6,638 nt of DNA from positions 1-6,638 of the forward strand of contig JABDQB010000115.1 in assembly GCA_013042495.1 (NCBI GenBank), given 5' to 3'. This stretch comes from Gemmatimonadota bacterium (lineage in GTDB: Bacteria > Gemmatimonadota > Gemmatimonadetes > Palauibacterales > Palauibacteraceae). Shown here one piece after another: positions 1 through 5,913 of this stretch. The notes beneath the pieces are model-generated. The model was not told where the DNA came from. It searched no databases and was given only the letters and a program-made list of their open reading frames with translations. Both the position numbers and the translations under genes were made by a program. Each line of letters opens with the position of its first letter. Within the stretch, counting starts at the first letter, position 1.

Positions 1-6
1 GTGTGA

Positions 7-13
7 CCCCTCT
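7..13 (-). promoter_or_regulatory. Shine-Dalgarno-like site for the gene after rpoB (expected rpoC)
   Basis: AGAGGGG follows the rpoB stop by 15 nt and lies 6 nt from the window edge, facing the same way. rpoC almost always follows rpoB, so its start codon is expected within a few bases outside the window. The short gap, without a hairpin or U-run, implies co-transcription. The rpoC coding sequence itself is not visible. Confidence 0.5.
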
Positions 14-28
14 GTCGCTGAATATCCG

Positions 29-3000
29 TCACTGCGCGAAAATCGAATCGTCGTCGTCGCTGCCCAGCGTCACGCTGAGTCCGAGCGCCTGGAGCTCCTT
101 GACCAGCACGTTGAAGCTCTCCGGCACGCCCGGTTTGGGCAGGTTCTCGCCCTTCACGATCGCCTCGTACGCCCGGCTGCGTCCGGTGACGTCATCGGAC
201 TTGACCGTGAGCATTTCCTGCAGCGTGTGCGCCGCTCCGTAAGCCTCGAGCGCCCACACTTCCATCTCACCGAACCGCTGGCCGCCGAACTGAGCCTTGC
301 CCGCGAGCGGCTGCTGCGTGACCAGGCTGTATGGCCCGATCGAACGAGCGTGAATCTTGTCATCCACGAGGTGCGAAAGCTTCATCATGTAGATCTCGCC
401 CACGGTAACATCGGCGTCGAACGGCTCACCGGTGCGACCGTCCCTCAGCGTCATCTTTCCTCCGGGCTTTATACCGGCCTTGAGCATCAGTTCGACGACC
501 GCGGCATCCAGCCCCGCGGTAAGCGCCTTCTTGCCCACCAGAGCGGCCGCCGCCGGCCAACCCGACTGCTTCAGCTTCGCAGCCGTGGTAGCGCCCGAAG
601 CGGCACGCGCCACTTCCAGCACGTAGTCGCCGAAACTTCTCAAGAAAGCCTTGGCGGTCTTGTCGGCGCCTGCCGTCAAATAGGCGTCGAGGCTGCGGCC
701 GAGCCCAGCCGGGTGGCCGTTCTTCTTGGGGGCGAAGTCACCCGAGAACGATTGGACGGATCGCGCGAATTTCTGAACCGTCGCTGCATCGATCGGCGGG
801 AGTTCGACGTCACGCGCCAGGAACTGGCCGGCCCACGCCGCACCGCCAAGCTTGAGCAGGGCGCCGATCTCGTCTTCCGTAGCCCCCTGGAACACCGGGG
901 TCTGAGCGCGAAAGCCAAGCTGCGCCGCCGCCCAACCGAGGTGAGTCTCCAGGATCTGACCGACGTTCATTCGACTGGGGACGCCGAGCGGGTTCAGGAC
1001 GATCTCGACGGGCGTCCCGTTCGGGAGCACCGGCATGTCTTCCTCCGGTACGACCCGCGCGATAATCCCCTTATTTCCATGACGTCCCGCCATCTTGTCG
1101 CCGACGGATATCTTGCGCTTCTCGGCGAGGTAGACCTTCACGAGCTGGACCACTCCAGGCGACAACTCGTCAGCCTGGAACACGCGGTCGATCGACTCCT
1201 CGGTCCGCTCCCGAATGCGCTCGATGCGGCGCTTGGCTTCATCGATCACCCGGCGCACTCGCCGGTTCGCTATGTCGTTCTTGACCTTGAGCGTGCTCAG
1301 ATCGACGTCATCGAACTGCAGATCGCCGAGTGCTCTCTTGCCAAGCTTCTGGCCTTCCTTGAGAAGTGGCTCGATCGTTCCGCGGCGGAGCAGCAACGCC
1401 ACGGTTTGGCCCTCGAGCAGACCAAAGAGCTCCTCGTCACGAGCGTCCGTGATGCGGATGATCTCTTCGCGCTCGGTTTCGCGCAGACGGGCAATACGTT
1501 CTCCGTGCTCCCGCTCCAACAACCCGTCGTCGATCCGTCGCGAGAAGATCTTGACGTCGATGACCGTGCCTTCCACTCCCGGTGGCACGCGCAGCGAGCT
1601 GTCCTTTACGTCCTTCGCCTTCTCGCCGAAAATCGCCGTGAGCAGCTTCTCCTCGGGCGACAGCTCCGTCTCGCCCTTGGGAGTGATCTTGCCCACCAGG
1701 ATATCGCCGGTCTTGACGCTCGCGCCGATACGGACGATGCCCCGTTCGTCCAGGTCCACCAGCGCCTCTTCCGCGACGTTCGGGATCTCGACGGTGATCT
1801 CTTCCGTGCCACGCTTCGTATCGCGAACGTGAAGCTCGAGCTCCTGGATGTGCACGGACGTGAACGCGTCGTTCTTCACCAGGCCTTCGCTGATGACGAT
1901 GGCGTCCTCGAAGTTGTGCCCATACCAGGGCATGAAGGCCACGGTGACGTTCCGGCCCAGGGCCAGGGCTCCGAGGTCCGTGGCCGCTCCGTCCGCGATC
2001 ACATCTCCGGTCTTGACCTTCTGCCCCGTCTGGACGATCGGCCGCTGATTGATGGCGGTGTCCTGGTTGGTTCGCCAGAACTTCTTGAGGCGGTAGCGGT
2101 CGTACTGCGACAGCCGGGCCAGCGGCTCGTCCTGTTTCGCCCCCTTGCGGGCCCCGGTGTCGATCACGATTTCCTCGGCGGTGACGCGCGTGACCTTGCC
2201 ACCACGCCGGGCCGTGATCACGGCCGCGGAATCGGACGCCACCTTCTCTTCGAGCCCCGTACCGGCCAGCGGCGCGTCCGGGAACAGCAGCGGGACCGCC
2301 TGCCTTTGCATGTTCGATCCCATCAGGGCCCGGTTGGCGTCGTCGTGCTCCAGGAACGGGATCAGCGACGGCGAAACCGCAACGAGCTGATCGGGCGCGA
2401 CGTCCATGAAGTCGATCTCGTCGGGCGGCAGCAAGGGATAGTCGTCGCGGCGCCGACATAGCACGAGGTCCTTCACGAAGCTGCCGTTCGGGTTGAGGGC
2501 CGCGTTCGCCTGGGCGACCGAGTAGTCCTCTTCCTCGGAGGCCGACAGCCATTCGATGTCGTCGGTGACGACGGTGTCCACAACTTTGCGATACGGAGTT
2601 TCGAGGAACCCGAGCTCGTTGAGCCGGGAGAACGTCGTCATCGACGTGATGAGTCCGATGTTCGGCCCTTCCGGGGTCTCGATCGGACACATCCGACCGT
2701 AGTGCGAATAGTGCACGTCGCGAACTTCGAAGCCCGCGCGCTCGCGACTCAGACCACCCGGCCCAAGGGCGCTCAGGCGTCTCTTGTGCGTCAATTCAGC
2801 CAGTGGATTGGTCTGGTCCATGAACTGGCTGAGCTGCGAACTCCCGAAGAACGCCTGAATCACGGCACTGACCGTGCGGGCGTTGACCAGGTCGTCGATG
2901 CTCATCTTGTCCGGATCGCTGTTGATCGACATGCGCTCCCGGACGAGCCTGGCCATGCGCGACAGTCCGACCGAAAACTGATTCGCGATCAGCTCGCCGA

Positions 3001-4642
3001 TCGATCGCACCCGCCGGTTTCCAAGGTGGTCGATGTCGTCCGTGTATCCTCGCCCCTCGCTGAGCTCGATCAGGTAGCGAACGATGGCCACGAAGTCGGA
3101 CGGCGCCAGCACCGTCGTGTCGGAGGTCGGGACCTCGATGTCCAGCAGCCGGTACACGTCGCGAAGGCGATGATTGACCTTGTGCCGCCCAACGCGCCCG
3201 AGATCGTACCGCTTCGGGTTGAAGAACAGCCGGTCCAGCGCCGTGCGGGCCGTCTCGATGTTCGGCGCCTCACCCGGGCGAACGAGAGAGTAGATATTGC
3301 GCAGCGCCTCCGCTTCACCACTCGTCGGGTCCTTGGCCAGCGTGTTCCGGATGAGCGGAGACTCTCCTCTGGGTCCGCCCGTGAACACCAGGGCCTCCCG
3401 CACGCGCTTCTCACGCAGACTCGTGAACAGCTTCAACGTGAATTCGGAGCCCCGCTTCGCGAGGACCTTTCCGCTCTTCGGATCGACCACGTCCTCAGCC
3501 AGGGTCGGCTGGACGCTCCAGTCACGCCTCATCGTCAGGTCCTCGAACGAACCGCGCAGAGGAATGAACGCGGCACTGGAGAACACGTCGATGCGCTCGA
3601 CACCGGCCCTCAGGAGCCGGTCGTAGAGGTCGTCGGTCAGTTCTTCACCGCGACGTGCCACGAAGGCCGTGGGCTCGTCGAACACCGGCACCTCGTCGAC
3701 ACCGGCATGCGTGAACCGGCGAGCCAGCGTGTCGTCCAGCCGCTCGCCCATCCGCGCCAGCACCTCGCCGCCGGCCGAAACGTCGTCCGCCAGCCACATC
3801 GGCTCGGCCTTCGCCGGATCGAACGAATCCAGAGCCTGGGTCCGCGGATCATCTTCGTATTCGGCGTCCAGAATCGACTCCACGAGCGGAGTGCCAATCA
3901 CCTCGCGTCGTATCGTGCGATCCTCGGAGATCTCACCCAGTAGCACTTCCCGGTGCTCGTAGAACAGCTCCAGGATATCCGGATCCGTCCCATGGCCGAG
4001 GGCTCGCAGGAGCGCCGTGGCCGGGAACTTCTTTCGCTTGTCGATGTGCACGTGGATCACATCGTGAATGTCGAGCGTGAACTCGACCCACGAACCACGG
4101 AACGGGATGATCCGCGCCGAGAACAGGCGCGTCCCGTTGGGGTGCACGTTCTCCTCGAACACCACCCCGGGCGATCGGTGCAACTGGCTGACGATGACGC
4201 GCTCGGCGCCATTCACCACGAAAGTCCCGTGCTCGGTGAGGAGCGGCAGATCTCCGAGATAGACTTCCTTTTCGAGGATGTCCGCCGGACGGCGCTCCCC
4301 ATCGCCGAGATCCTCCCACAACACGAGGCGCAGCGTCGCCTTCAGGGGCGCCGCGTACGTCATGTCGCGCTCCATGCACTCGTCCACCGAGTACTTGGGC
4401 TCACCCAGCGTGTAGGACTGAAACTCCAGCGAGTAGTTCCCGTTCACATCGTCGATCGGGAATATCTCGTTGAAGATTCGCTCGAGTCCGACGTCCCTGC
4501 GATCGCCCTCAATGTCGGGCTGCAGGAGTCTTTCGAAGGCCTGGATCTGTACGTCCAGGAAGTGCGGGGTCTCCATCGGAGAGTCCAGCTTCGCGAAAGA
4601 GACTACCGATCCGTTGTTCTGCGGTTCAGCCAACTTGGTCAC
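29..4642 (-). CDS. rpoB: DNA-directed RNA polymerase beta subunit
   Basis: Encodes up to 1537 aa (numbering from the GTG at 4642; a TTG start at 4633 would remove three). RpoB forms, with RpoC, the catalytic cleft of RNA polymerase. In order: protrusion and lobe (about 20-500; LHRSPGVVFEE at 154-164); a lobe insertion at the E. coli SI1 position holding three 31-residue repeats (291-420); the fork and rifampicin region (GSSQLSQFMDQ at 600-610, THKRRLSALGPGG at 618-630); CPIETPEGPNIGL (652-664); NFEDAI (910-915); an SI2-like insertion rich in charged helix (about 1037-1157); GDKMAGRHGNKG (1181-1192); an extra Ala-rich block (about 1268-1394); and the conserved end VDDKIHARS to GGQRFGEMEVWALEAYGAAH and MLTVKSDDV (1426-1485). 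The chain ends in an acidic SDDDDS stretch. Residues equivalent to E. coli D516, H526, R529 and S531 are D609, H619, R622 and S624, all wild type. No frameshift or intein is seen. rpoC presumably follows outside the window. Confidence 0.99.
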   Translation of the reverse strand: MTKLAEPQNNGSVVSFAKLDSPMETPHFLDVQIQAFERLLQPDIEGDRRDVGLERIFNEIFPIDDVNGNYSLEFQSYTLGEPKYSVDECMERDMTYAAPLKATLRLVLWEDLGDGERRPADILEKEVYLGDLPLLTEHGTFVVNGAERVIVSQLHRSPGVVFEENVHPNGTRLFSARIIPFRGSWVEFTLDIHDVIHVHIDKRKKFPATALLRALGHGTDPDILELFYEHREVLLGEISEDRTIRREVIGTPLVESILDAEYEDDPRTQALDSFDPAKAEPMWLADDVSAGGEVLARMGERLDDTLARRFTHAGVDEVPVFDEPTAFVARRGEELTDDLYDRLLRAGVERIDVFSSAAFIPLRGSFEDLTMRRDWSVQPTLAEDVVDPKSGKVLAKRGSEFTLKLFTSLREKRVREALVFTGGPRGESPLIRNTLAKDPTSGEAEALRNIYSLVRPGEAPNIETARTALDRLFFNPKRYDLGRVGRHKVNHRLRDVYRLLDIEVPTSDTTVLAPSDFVAIVRYLIELSEGRGYTDDIDHLGNRRVRSIGELIANQFSVGLSRMARLVRERMSINSDPDKMSIDDLVNARTVSAVIQAFFGSSQLSQFMDQTNPLAELTHKRRLSALGPGGLSRERAGFEVRDVHYSHYGRMCPIETPEGPNIGLITSMTTFSRLNELGFLETPYRKVVDTVVTDDIEWLSASEEEDYSVAQANAALNPNGSFVKDLVLCRRRDDYPLLPPDEIDFMDVAPDQLVAVSPSLIPFLEHDDANRALMGSNMQRQAVPLLFPDAPLAGTGLEEKVASDSAAVITARRGGKVTRVTAEEIVIDTGARKGAKQDEPLARLSQYDRYRLKKFWRTNQDTAINQRPIVQTGQKVKTGDVIADGAATDLGALALGRNVTVAFMPWYGHNFEDAIVISEGLVKNDAFTSVHIQELELHVRDTKRGTEEITVEIPNVAEEALVDLDERGIVRIGASVKTGDILVGKITPKGETELSPEEKLLTAIFGEKAKDVKDSSLRVPPGVEGTVIDVKIFSRRIDDGLLEREHGERIARLRETEREEIIRITDARDEELFGLLEGQTVALLLRRGTIEPLLKEGQKLGKRALGDLQFDDVDLSTLKVKNDIANRRVRRVIDEAKRRIERIRERTEESIDRVFQADELSPGVVQLVKVYLAEKRKISVGDKMAGRHGNKGIIARVVPEEDMPVLPNGTPVEIVLNPLGVPSRMNVGQILETHLGWAAAQLGFRAQTPVFQGATEDEIGALLKLGGAAWAGQFLARDVELPPIDAATVQKFARSVQSFSGDFAPKKNGHPAGLGRSLDAYLTAGADKTAKAFLRSFGDYVLEVARAASGATTAAKLKQSGWPAAAALVGKKALTAGLDAAVVELMLKAGIKPGGKMTLRDGRTGEPFDADVTVGEIYMMKLSHLVDDKIHARSIGPYSLVTQQPLAGKAQFGGQRFGEMEVWALEAYGAAHTLQEMLTVKSDDVTGRSRAYEAIVKGENLPKPGVPESFNVLVKELQALGLSVTLGSDDDDSIFAQ
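461..841 (-). other. Extra C-terminal RpoB insertion of about 125 residues
   Basis: Residues about 1268-1394 separate ATEDEIGALLKLGG from GKMTLRDGRTGEPF. In E. coli the matching motifs (AEIKELLKLGD and GQIRLYDGRTGE) are only a few residues apart. The inserted block is rich in Ala, Leu and Lys with predicted amphipathic helices (for example TAKAFLRSFGDYVLEVARAA). It has no Cys or Ser at the left junction and no HN before a nucleophile at the right, so it is not an intein. Codon use and frame continue unchanged. I do not recognise the domain. Confidence 0.6.
1172..1534 (-). other. RpoB SI2-like insertion (charged helical segment)
   Basis: Residues about 1037-1157, between the GTVIDVKIFSRR strand and the conserved LSPGVVQLVKVYLAEKRK. 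This is where E. coli RpoB carries its second lineage-specific insertion. The segment is dominated by Arg, Glu and Leu with helical or coiled-coil character (EREHGERIARLRETEREE near its start, RRVIDEAKRRIERIRERTEE near its end). Its length, about 120 residues, is similar to the E. coli block. Firmicutes and Actinobacteria lack a large insertion here, which guides the taxonomic guess. Confidence 0.65.
3383..3772 (-). repeat. RpoB lobe insertion (SI1 position) with three 31-residue repeats
   Basis: Three degenerate copies of equal length lie within RpoB at residues 291-321, 324-354 and 390-420 (nt 3680-3772, 3581-3673, 3383-3475). They share the pattern VLA[RK]xGxx[LF], then a leucine-rich helix, then V-x(4)-VF. 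For example GEVLARMGERL, TAFVARRGEEL and GKVLAKRGSEF each begin a unit, and the units end EVPVF, RIDVF and EALVF. E. coli SI1, as I recall it, has two such units (around GKVYVEKGRRI and GELICAANMEL). The third unit here makes the insertion longer. The repeats are visible; their structural meaning is inferred. Confidence 0.65.
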
Positions 4643-4646
4643 CCCT
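4642..4646 (-). promoter_or_regulatory. Shine-Dalgarno site for rpoB, favouring a TTG start
   Basis: AGGGG ends on the first base of the in-frame GTG (4642-4640), so it has no spacing to that codon. It lies 8 nt before an in-frame TTG (4633-4631), an ideal distance. The likely initiation codon is therefore TTG, giving a protein beginning MAEPQNNGSVV. No other purine-rich site precedes the GTG. Confidence 0.5.
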
Positions 4647-4653
4647 GGTGATG

Positions 4654-4674
4654 GAACGGCCCGTGGGCCGGTTC
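4654..4674 (-). promoter_or_regulatory. Stem-loop just upstream of the rpoB ribosome-binding site
   Basis: GAA-C-CGGCC pairs with GGCCG-UUC around a CACG loop, eight base pairs with one bulged C. It ends about seven nt before the AGGGG Shine-Dalgarno. It could influence ribosome access to rpoB or simply insulate it from the upstream structure. The structure is visible; the function is inference. Confidence 0.45.
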
Positions 4675-4700
4675 AGGTACTGCCATATGAAGGCACAGAA

Positions 4701-4751
4701 CGCCCTGACCCCCGGAGACCCGTTAACGGGGTCGCCGGGGCGTTAAGGGCG
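4701..4751 (-). promoter_or_regulatory. Long nested stem-loop in the rplL-rpoB spacer (candidate attenuator or RNase III site)
   Basis: The transcript can fold into an extended rod. The outer stem is CGCCCU (4751-4746) with AGGGCG (4706-4701). The middle stem is CCCCGG (4740-4735) with CCGGGG (4715-4710). The inner stem is GA-CCCG with CGGG-UC, with a one-base bulge, closed by a UUAA loop. An alternative pairing AACGCCC (4744-4738) with GGGCGUU (4705-4699) competes for the 3' arm. The bases after it (UUCUGUGCC) are only weakly U-rich, so full termination is unlikely. E. coli has both a partial attenuator and an RNase III site at this point of the operon; this element is a candidate equivalent. 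Confidence 0.55.
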
Positions 4752-4821
4752 CCGTGCGAGCGCGAACTACCTTCTTGTCTGAAGAGCTACGCATCTAGAG
4801 CCAACGCTCGAGTTGTCGTGG

Positions 4822-4845
4822 CGAGGCCCCCTGGTTGGGACCTCG
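4822..4845 (-). promoter_or_regulatory. Stem-loop just after the rplL stop codon
   Basis: CGAGGUCCC pairs with GGGGCCUCG, nine base pairs including one U-G wobble, around a six-base loop AACCAG. It begins nine nt after the rplL stop. No U-run follows, so it does not look like an intrinsic terminator. A position right behind rplL suits a 3'-end stabiliser of a processed rplL mRNA or a processing site; this role is inferred from the E. coli operon, not shown here. Confidence 0.5.
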
Positions 4846-4854
4846 ATTAAACCA

Positions 4855-5223
4855 CTACTTCAACTCGACGGTGGCTCCCTGCTCTTCCAGCTTCGCCTTG
4901 ATAGCTTCGGCCTCCTCCTTGGAGACGCCTTCCTTGACCGGCTTCGGAGAGTTGTCGACGAGGTCCTTGGCCTCCTTCAGACCGAGCGAGGTGACCTCGC
5001 GCACGGCCTTGATGACCTGGATCTTCTTGTCGCCGATCCCGGCCAGGATCACGTCGAACTCGGTCTGCTCCTCAGCCGCTGCCGGAGCGGCACCGGCCGC
5101 TGCGACCGCCACCGGAGCGGCAGCCGTGACCCCGAATTTGTCCTCCATCATCTCTTTCAGCTCGGCGGCCTCGAGGACCGTCAGCGAGCCGATTGCATCG
5201 AGAAGCTCTTCAACCTTGCTCAT
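4855..5223 (-). CDS. rplL: 50S ribosomal protein L7/L12
   Basis: Encodes 122 aa (E. coli 121). L7/L12 is the only multi-copy ribosomal protein. Its dimers hang on L10 and recruit and stimulate the GTPases IF2, EF-Tu, EF-G and RF3. Three parts are visible: an N-terminal dimerisation domain (MSKVEELLDAIGSLTVLEAA and the following helix, about 1-33), an Ala/Pro-rich flexible hinge (APVAVAAAGAAPAAAEE, about 36-52), and the globular C-terminal domain with EFDVIL, KIQVIKAVRE and GLGLKEAKDLVD-type sequence ending in GATVELK. I chose the ATG at 5223. The same frame stays open to a GTG four codons upstream (5235), but that GTG is buried in the only good Shine-Dalgarno (AGGGAG, 5235-5240), and MSKVEEL is a typical family N-terminus. 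Strong structured spacers lie on both sides (96 and 212 nt), consistent with separate control of L7/L12, which is needed in several-fold excess. Confidence 0.97.
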   Translation of the reverse strand: MSKVEELLDAIGSLTVLEAAELKEMMEDKFGVTAAAPVAVAAAGAAPAAAEEQTEFDVILAGIGDKKIQVIKAVREVTSLGLKEAKDLVDNSPKPVKEGVSKEEAEAIKAKLEEQGATVELK

Positions 5224-5234
5224 GTCTTCGTGCA

Positions 5235-5240
5235 CTCCCT
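5235..5240 (-). promoter_or_regulatory. Shine-Dalgarno site for rplL, deciding its start
   Basis: AGGGAG lies 11 nt before the ATG at 5223. It overlaps the upstream in-frame GTG (5233-5235), so it cannot serve that GTG. The spacing is slightly long, but no better site is present. Confidence 0.6.
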
Positions 5241-5264
5241 GCCACTGTGTTCACCGTGTTAGGG

Positions 5265-5314
5265 GCCGGTCCCGATGGCTTCGGACCGTGCTCTCCCCGT
5301 GGGGATCCGGGACC
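5265..5314 (-). promoter_or_regulatory. Competing stem-loops in the rplJ-rplL spacer
   Basis: In the transcript, GGUCCCG (5314-5308) can pair perfectly with CGGGACC (5274-5268), seven base pairs enclosing a small UCCC-CACG-GGGA hairpin (about 5294-5305). Alternatively the same downstream GGGACC pairs with the nearer GGUCC (5287-5283), giving a compact 5 to 7 bp hairpin with loop AGCCA. The two folds share the downstream arm and exclude each other. There is no U-run, so a simple terminator is unlikely. The pairings are read directly from the sequence; a regulatory role in setting rplL expression is inference. Confidence 0.4.
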
Positions 5315-5319
5315 CGTCC

Positions 5320-5847
5320 CTATTGCTCCCCCTGCTTCGCCACTTCCTCGACCATGTAGGCGATGTCGCGGATGACCGCATTGAGCGCCCCCGCGATGCC
5401 GCCGACGCCGGCCGTCAAACCGCCGGCGATCGACGCCAGCAGATGTTCCATCGGCGGCAGTTCTGCCAGCCGGCTCACTTCCTCCTGCGATACCACACGG
5501 CGCTCGACGACGCCAACCTTCACGACCGGACGCTCGTCGTTCCCCTTCGCGAAATCCCGAACCACCTTCGCCGGCGCTACAGGGTCAGAACCGCCGAGCA
5601 CCAGAGCCGTCGGCCCCTGGAGGTGCTCAGTCAGATCCGGGATGTCCGTCCCCTCGAGGGCTCGAATGGTCAGCGTGTTCTTCACCACACGGTACTCGGC
5701 TCCCGCCTCTCGGAGCTGCCTCCGCAGAACGCCGATCGCATCGACGGTCAGACCGGTGAAGTCCGTGAGATAAACGACATCCGACGAGCTCAGCATCCCC
5801 TGCAGCTCCGCGGTGATCGTCTGCTTCTGATCCAGTTTCATTGCCAT
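5320..5847 (-). CDS. rplJ: 50S ribosomal protein L10
   Basis: Encodes 175 aa; E. coli L10 has 165. L10 anchors the L7/L12 dimers to the ribosome, binding 23S rRNA near L11 through its N-terminal domain. L12 dimers attach along its C-terminal helix. Visible landmarks: a MKLDQKQ start resembling other L10 proteins, the DFTGLTVDAIGVLRRQLREA helix region (29-48), the conserved VVKNTLTIRALEGT (54-67), the QGPTALVLGGSDPVAPAKVV block (77-96), and a long C-terminal helix (about 132-175). That helix runs about nine residues further than in E. coli, which suggests room for a third L12 dimer (see findings). The ATG at 5847 has only a weak GGGA 7 nt upstream; a second ATG two codons in is the only close alternative. 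The gene sits 45 nt after rplA and 96 nt before rplL. In studied bacteria the L10-L12 complex represses translation of this cistron. Confidence 0.97.
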   Translation of the reverse strand: MAMKLDQKQTITAELQGMLSSSDVVYLTDFTGLTVDAIGVLRRQLREAGAEYRVVKNTLTIRALEGTDIPDLTEHLQGPTALVLGGSDPVAPAKVVRDFAKGNDERPVVKVGVVERRVVSQEEVSRLAELPPMEHLLASIAGGLTAGVGGIAGALNAVIRDIAYMVEEVAKQGEQ

Positions 5848-5864
5848 AGTGCTATCCCGACTTG

Positions 5865-5913
5865 GACCCGCTTCATTTCGCGGATCGCACGCTTACCGAT
5901 ACGGGTTCGGGTC
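5865..5913 (-). promoter_or_regulatory. Possible short L10-leader-like fold across the rplA stop codon
   Basis: GACCCG (5913-5908, inside the rplA end) can pair perfectly with CGGGUC (5870-5865) upstream of rplJ. The 6-bp stem encloses the rplA TAA and small inner stems (CCG-UAU-CGG and GCG-AUC-CGC). The rplA-rplJ gap is only 45 nt, whereas known L10 leaders are longer, so any autoregulatory target would have to extend into rplA coding sequence. The stem is visible; its identity as the L10-L12 binding site is a guess. Confidence 0.25.

Noticed and set aside
461..841. Intein inside rpoB
   Set aside because: The extra block lacks the Cys/Ser at the first junction and the HN plus nucleophile at the second, and is too short and Ala-rich for an intein.
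227..2461. Plus-strand open frame of 744 codons
   Set aside because: It lies fully antisense to conserved rpoB, has an Arg/His/Asp-rich composition typical of GC-rich shadow frames, and shows no recognisable domain.
1437..2690. Minus-strand frame of 417 codons inside rpoB
   Set aside because: Same strand but out of frame with rpoB, very rich in Arg and Gly; an out-of-frame reading of a conserved gene.
2702..3943. Plus-strand open frame of 413 codons
   Set aside because: Antisense to rpoB with the same shadow composition and no motif.
4470..4850. Plus-strand frame covering the rplL-rpoB spacer
   Set aside because: It runs out of rpoB antisense sequence, has no good ribosome-binding site or domain, and the spacer is better explained by RNA hairpins.
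4643..4854. Promoter for rpoB or an intrinsic terminator after rplL
   Set aside because: No convincing -35/-10 pair was found by eye, and none of the hairpins is followed by a real U-run.
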